The notes under the pieces were generated by a model. The model worked only from the letters and a program-made list of their open reading frames with translations, made no database searches and was not told the DNA's origin. Both the position numbers and the translations under genes were made by a program. From Zonotrichia leucophrys gambelii (lineage: Eukaryota > Chordata > Aves > Passeriformes > Passerellidae), in assembly GCF_028769735.1 (NCBI RefSeq), contig NC_088172.1, forward strand, positions 74,610,631 through 74,674,630: a stretch of 64,000 nt of DNA, given 5' to 3'. Positions 62,301 through 64,000 of the stretch are shown one piece after another; position 1 is the stretch's first letter, and each line of letters opens with the position of its first letter.

Positions 62301-64000
62301 TACATCAGACAGTGTTAACTCTAGCTTTATTTTTTAACATTTAAACCAGTTTGTTAAACTCATGTTGGTGCTGTTTGTATGTGGTAATCGATGTTGTTTT
62401 TATTGAAGTCATAAACTTTAATGAACCCATACAACTCTTGGCATAAATGAAATACAAATGGTGTTAAATTTTGACAGATTTATGTAAAGGAGTTTCTCTG
62501 TCTTCCTTCTCTCTTCCTATGTCACGAATAAAATTTAGTGATCAGGCCTCAGTTTTAACTTTTTATGCAAGTATTACATCTCCTTTGTAATGGTGACTGG
62601 ATAAAGCTGACAAGTTAATGTTCACTTTACAATGATGTGCAGGAAGAAAGTAATCTTGAAAATGCTCTTCAGAATAGGTATGCTGGAGGCTAGGAGAAGA
62701 TATTTCCATGAAAGCTTCCTGGACAGTGACACTTCAGGCTGACAAAAAGCTTAGCACACTGATACCTAATGAACACTCTGAAATCATGAGAAATGCAAGA
62801 CAGTTCAACTGAACATATTTTGCCATTTATTGCAATCTCAAGGCATAGAAAGAGTATGACTTCATTGATGTGCTTAGGGCAAATAATTACAGAATTAGAT
62901 TGTGTGGTCATTCTTCACTAAAAACATTAGGGCAGCTTAGATGTCATCACTCAGCAGTGAGATCTCTGGGTCCCTAAAGCAGGAGCAGCTGAAAGCTCAC
63001 TGTCACCCATGACAGTGTGCAGTGCAGTAACCTCTCCCTCGTGCCTGCAACAACGTCTCCTCTGGTGCAGATTTTGAGGGATTAATGACTGCATTGCCTT
63101 GCTGTGGGGGTGTAGGCTGCTTTGTGCAGCGGGCCCCACTGGCCAGGGTGCCACATGTGCCAGGGGCAGCCCTGGGAAGCAGAGTCCAGCAGGAATGGGG
63201 CTCTTACTGGTGGGGGTCTGTCAGGGCAGGGCTGATGACCAGAGCCCGTCCCAGCAGCCCATCCAGGGAGGAGGGCTCCTGGGGGGCAGCCCTGGTGCTC
63301 CCATCGTGCTGCAGGCAGCCCTGGCCCAGCAGTGCCCAGGGCAGGGCTGTGGGGAGCTGCAGCCCAGCCCTGCTGGGGCAGGGACCAACATCTCTGGTAG
63401 CTGAGATGGGCTGCTGGAATGTGGGCTGGTAGGAGGAGCTGTGAGGTCTGGCTGGGACCTGTAATGTTCTGTTACATTCCTTGAAAGTCTTGAATGCAAA
63501 TTCTAGAAAATTCAGTGTTTGTATTTTTTGTCATAAGTGACTGTGTTACTAATATTGAGTGGGCAGTGTGTCTTACAACAATACTGCCCTGAAGTACAGT
63601 CTTGGAGTGTTTAGCCAGAGTTGTTCTCCAGGGAAGGAGTACCAAGGACCTCAAGAGTAGCTGAATTGTTCAGGCTAAACATCTGGCCAGCCTTGCATCC
63701 TATCTTTGATGGGACCTTGGCACACTGGGGAGAATATAGACTCAGTCACGTAATTTCCAGTTCCTGGAGTTGGCATTCCTCTTTACTAGCTCCCAGGGCT
63801 TTATTCCTGAAGATGAATGAAAAAAATCCAAAGATACTCACTTTCAAATCTATGTAAGCTTCTATCACCTATGTGTCTCATGGCATGGAGTTCTACAGCT
63901 TAACAATGCCTTGAGTACCCTTTTTTGTTTGTTCATTCAAGGTTGCCAACAAAATTAATTTAATGCCCTCTAATGTGTTTATTGGAAGAGACAGTGAAAC

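Larger units (their letters stand above)
45366..64000 (+). other. PLD5 intron 1, distal part of the window
   Basis: Over 18 kb with no recognised exon, RNA gene or mobile element. Structures seen are a hairpin-plus-tandem-repeat block (46382-46487), a three-copy 27-bp repeat (47999-48079), a G/T-rich tract (about 48485-48566), a G-quadruplex motif (50295-50320), a trinucleotide-like GTT/ATT tract (about 50909-50970), a TA/TG-rich patch (about 52438-52462), a 20-bp palindrome (54336-54355), an 11-bp hairpin (59735-59759) and a GC-rich, CpG-poor segment (about 63100-63420). None of the open frames has recognisable domains. The gene continues past the right edge. Confidence 0.5.

Noticed and set aside
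15186..64000. Search for PLD5 exon 2 (membrane-segment exon)
   Set aside because: I saw no segment translating to the expected hydrophobic helix with flanking splice sites. A translated alignment would be decisive.
1..64000. tRNA, rRNA, snRNA or CRISPR features
   Set aside because: No tRNA B-box (GGTTCGA) with a fitting A-box, no snRNA-like starts and no regularly spaced direct repeats were seen.

Overview
The window looks like nuclear DNA from a bird, probably Neoaves and possibly a songbird. The evidence is several CR1 LINE fragments with the avian CR1 3' end, three LTR sequences of avian endogenous-retrovirus type, few mobile elements overall, and an AT-rich background broken by two compact CpG islands. 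No prokaryotic or organellar features, tRNA/rRNA genes or CRISPR arrays were seen. Family names come from remembered consensus sequences, not a database search.

One protein-coding gene is supported: the 5' end of PLD5 (inactive phospholipase D5) on the + strand. A promoter-type CpG island (about 13,865-14,720) leads through a pyrimidine-rich leader into the first coding exon (15,000-15,185; 62 codons), which ends at a GTAAGC splice donor. The rest of the window, about 48.8 kb, reads as the 5' part of PLD5 intron 1. The second coding exon, expected to carry the membrane segment, was not found by eye. Positions 1-13,860 are upstream intergenic sequence.

Layout: 1-13,860 intergenic, with a perfect 27-unit TTCCC microsatellite (1,780-1,914) and two CR1 3' ends (about 3,785-4,133 and 8,478-8,652). 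13,865-15,191 PLD5 promoter, leader, coding exon 1 and donor. 15,192-64,000 intron 1, holding a minus-strand CR1 (about 20,069-20,505), a roughly 1 kb minus-strand LTR (about 21,233-22,271), a minus-strand CR1 with a readable reverse-transcriptase C-terminal remnant (about 34,100-34,690), an old plus-strand LTR (about 40,190-40,686), a second small CpG island with promoter-like upstream motifs (about 42,338-42,640), a possible minus-strand poly(A) retrocopy (43,587 to about 43,930), and a well-preserved plus-strand LTR with a 6-bp flanking duplication (44,743-45,359). Hairpins, a G-quadruplex motif and short tandem repeats are scattered through the intron.

The most interesting points concern PLD5 control: an upstream AUG 8 nt before the PLD5 AUG opens an overlapping out-of-frame reading frame, and a candidate alternative promoter lies 27 kb inside intron 1. 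No clearly new multi-gene system is visible; most other open reading frames are chance products of GC-rich, repetitive or AT-rich DNA.
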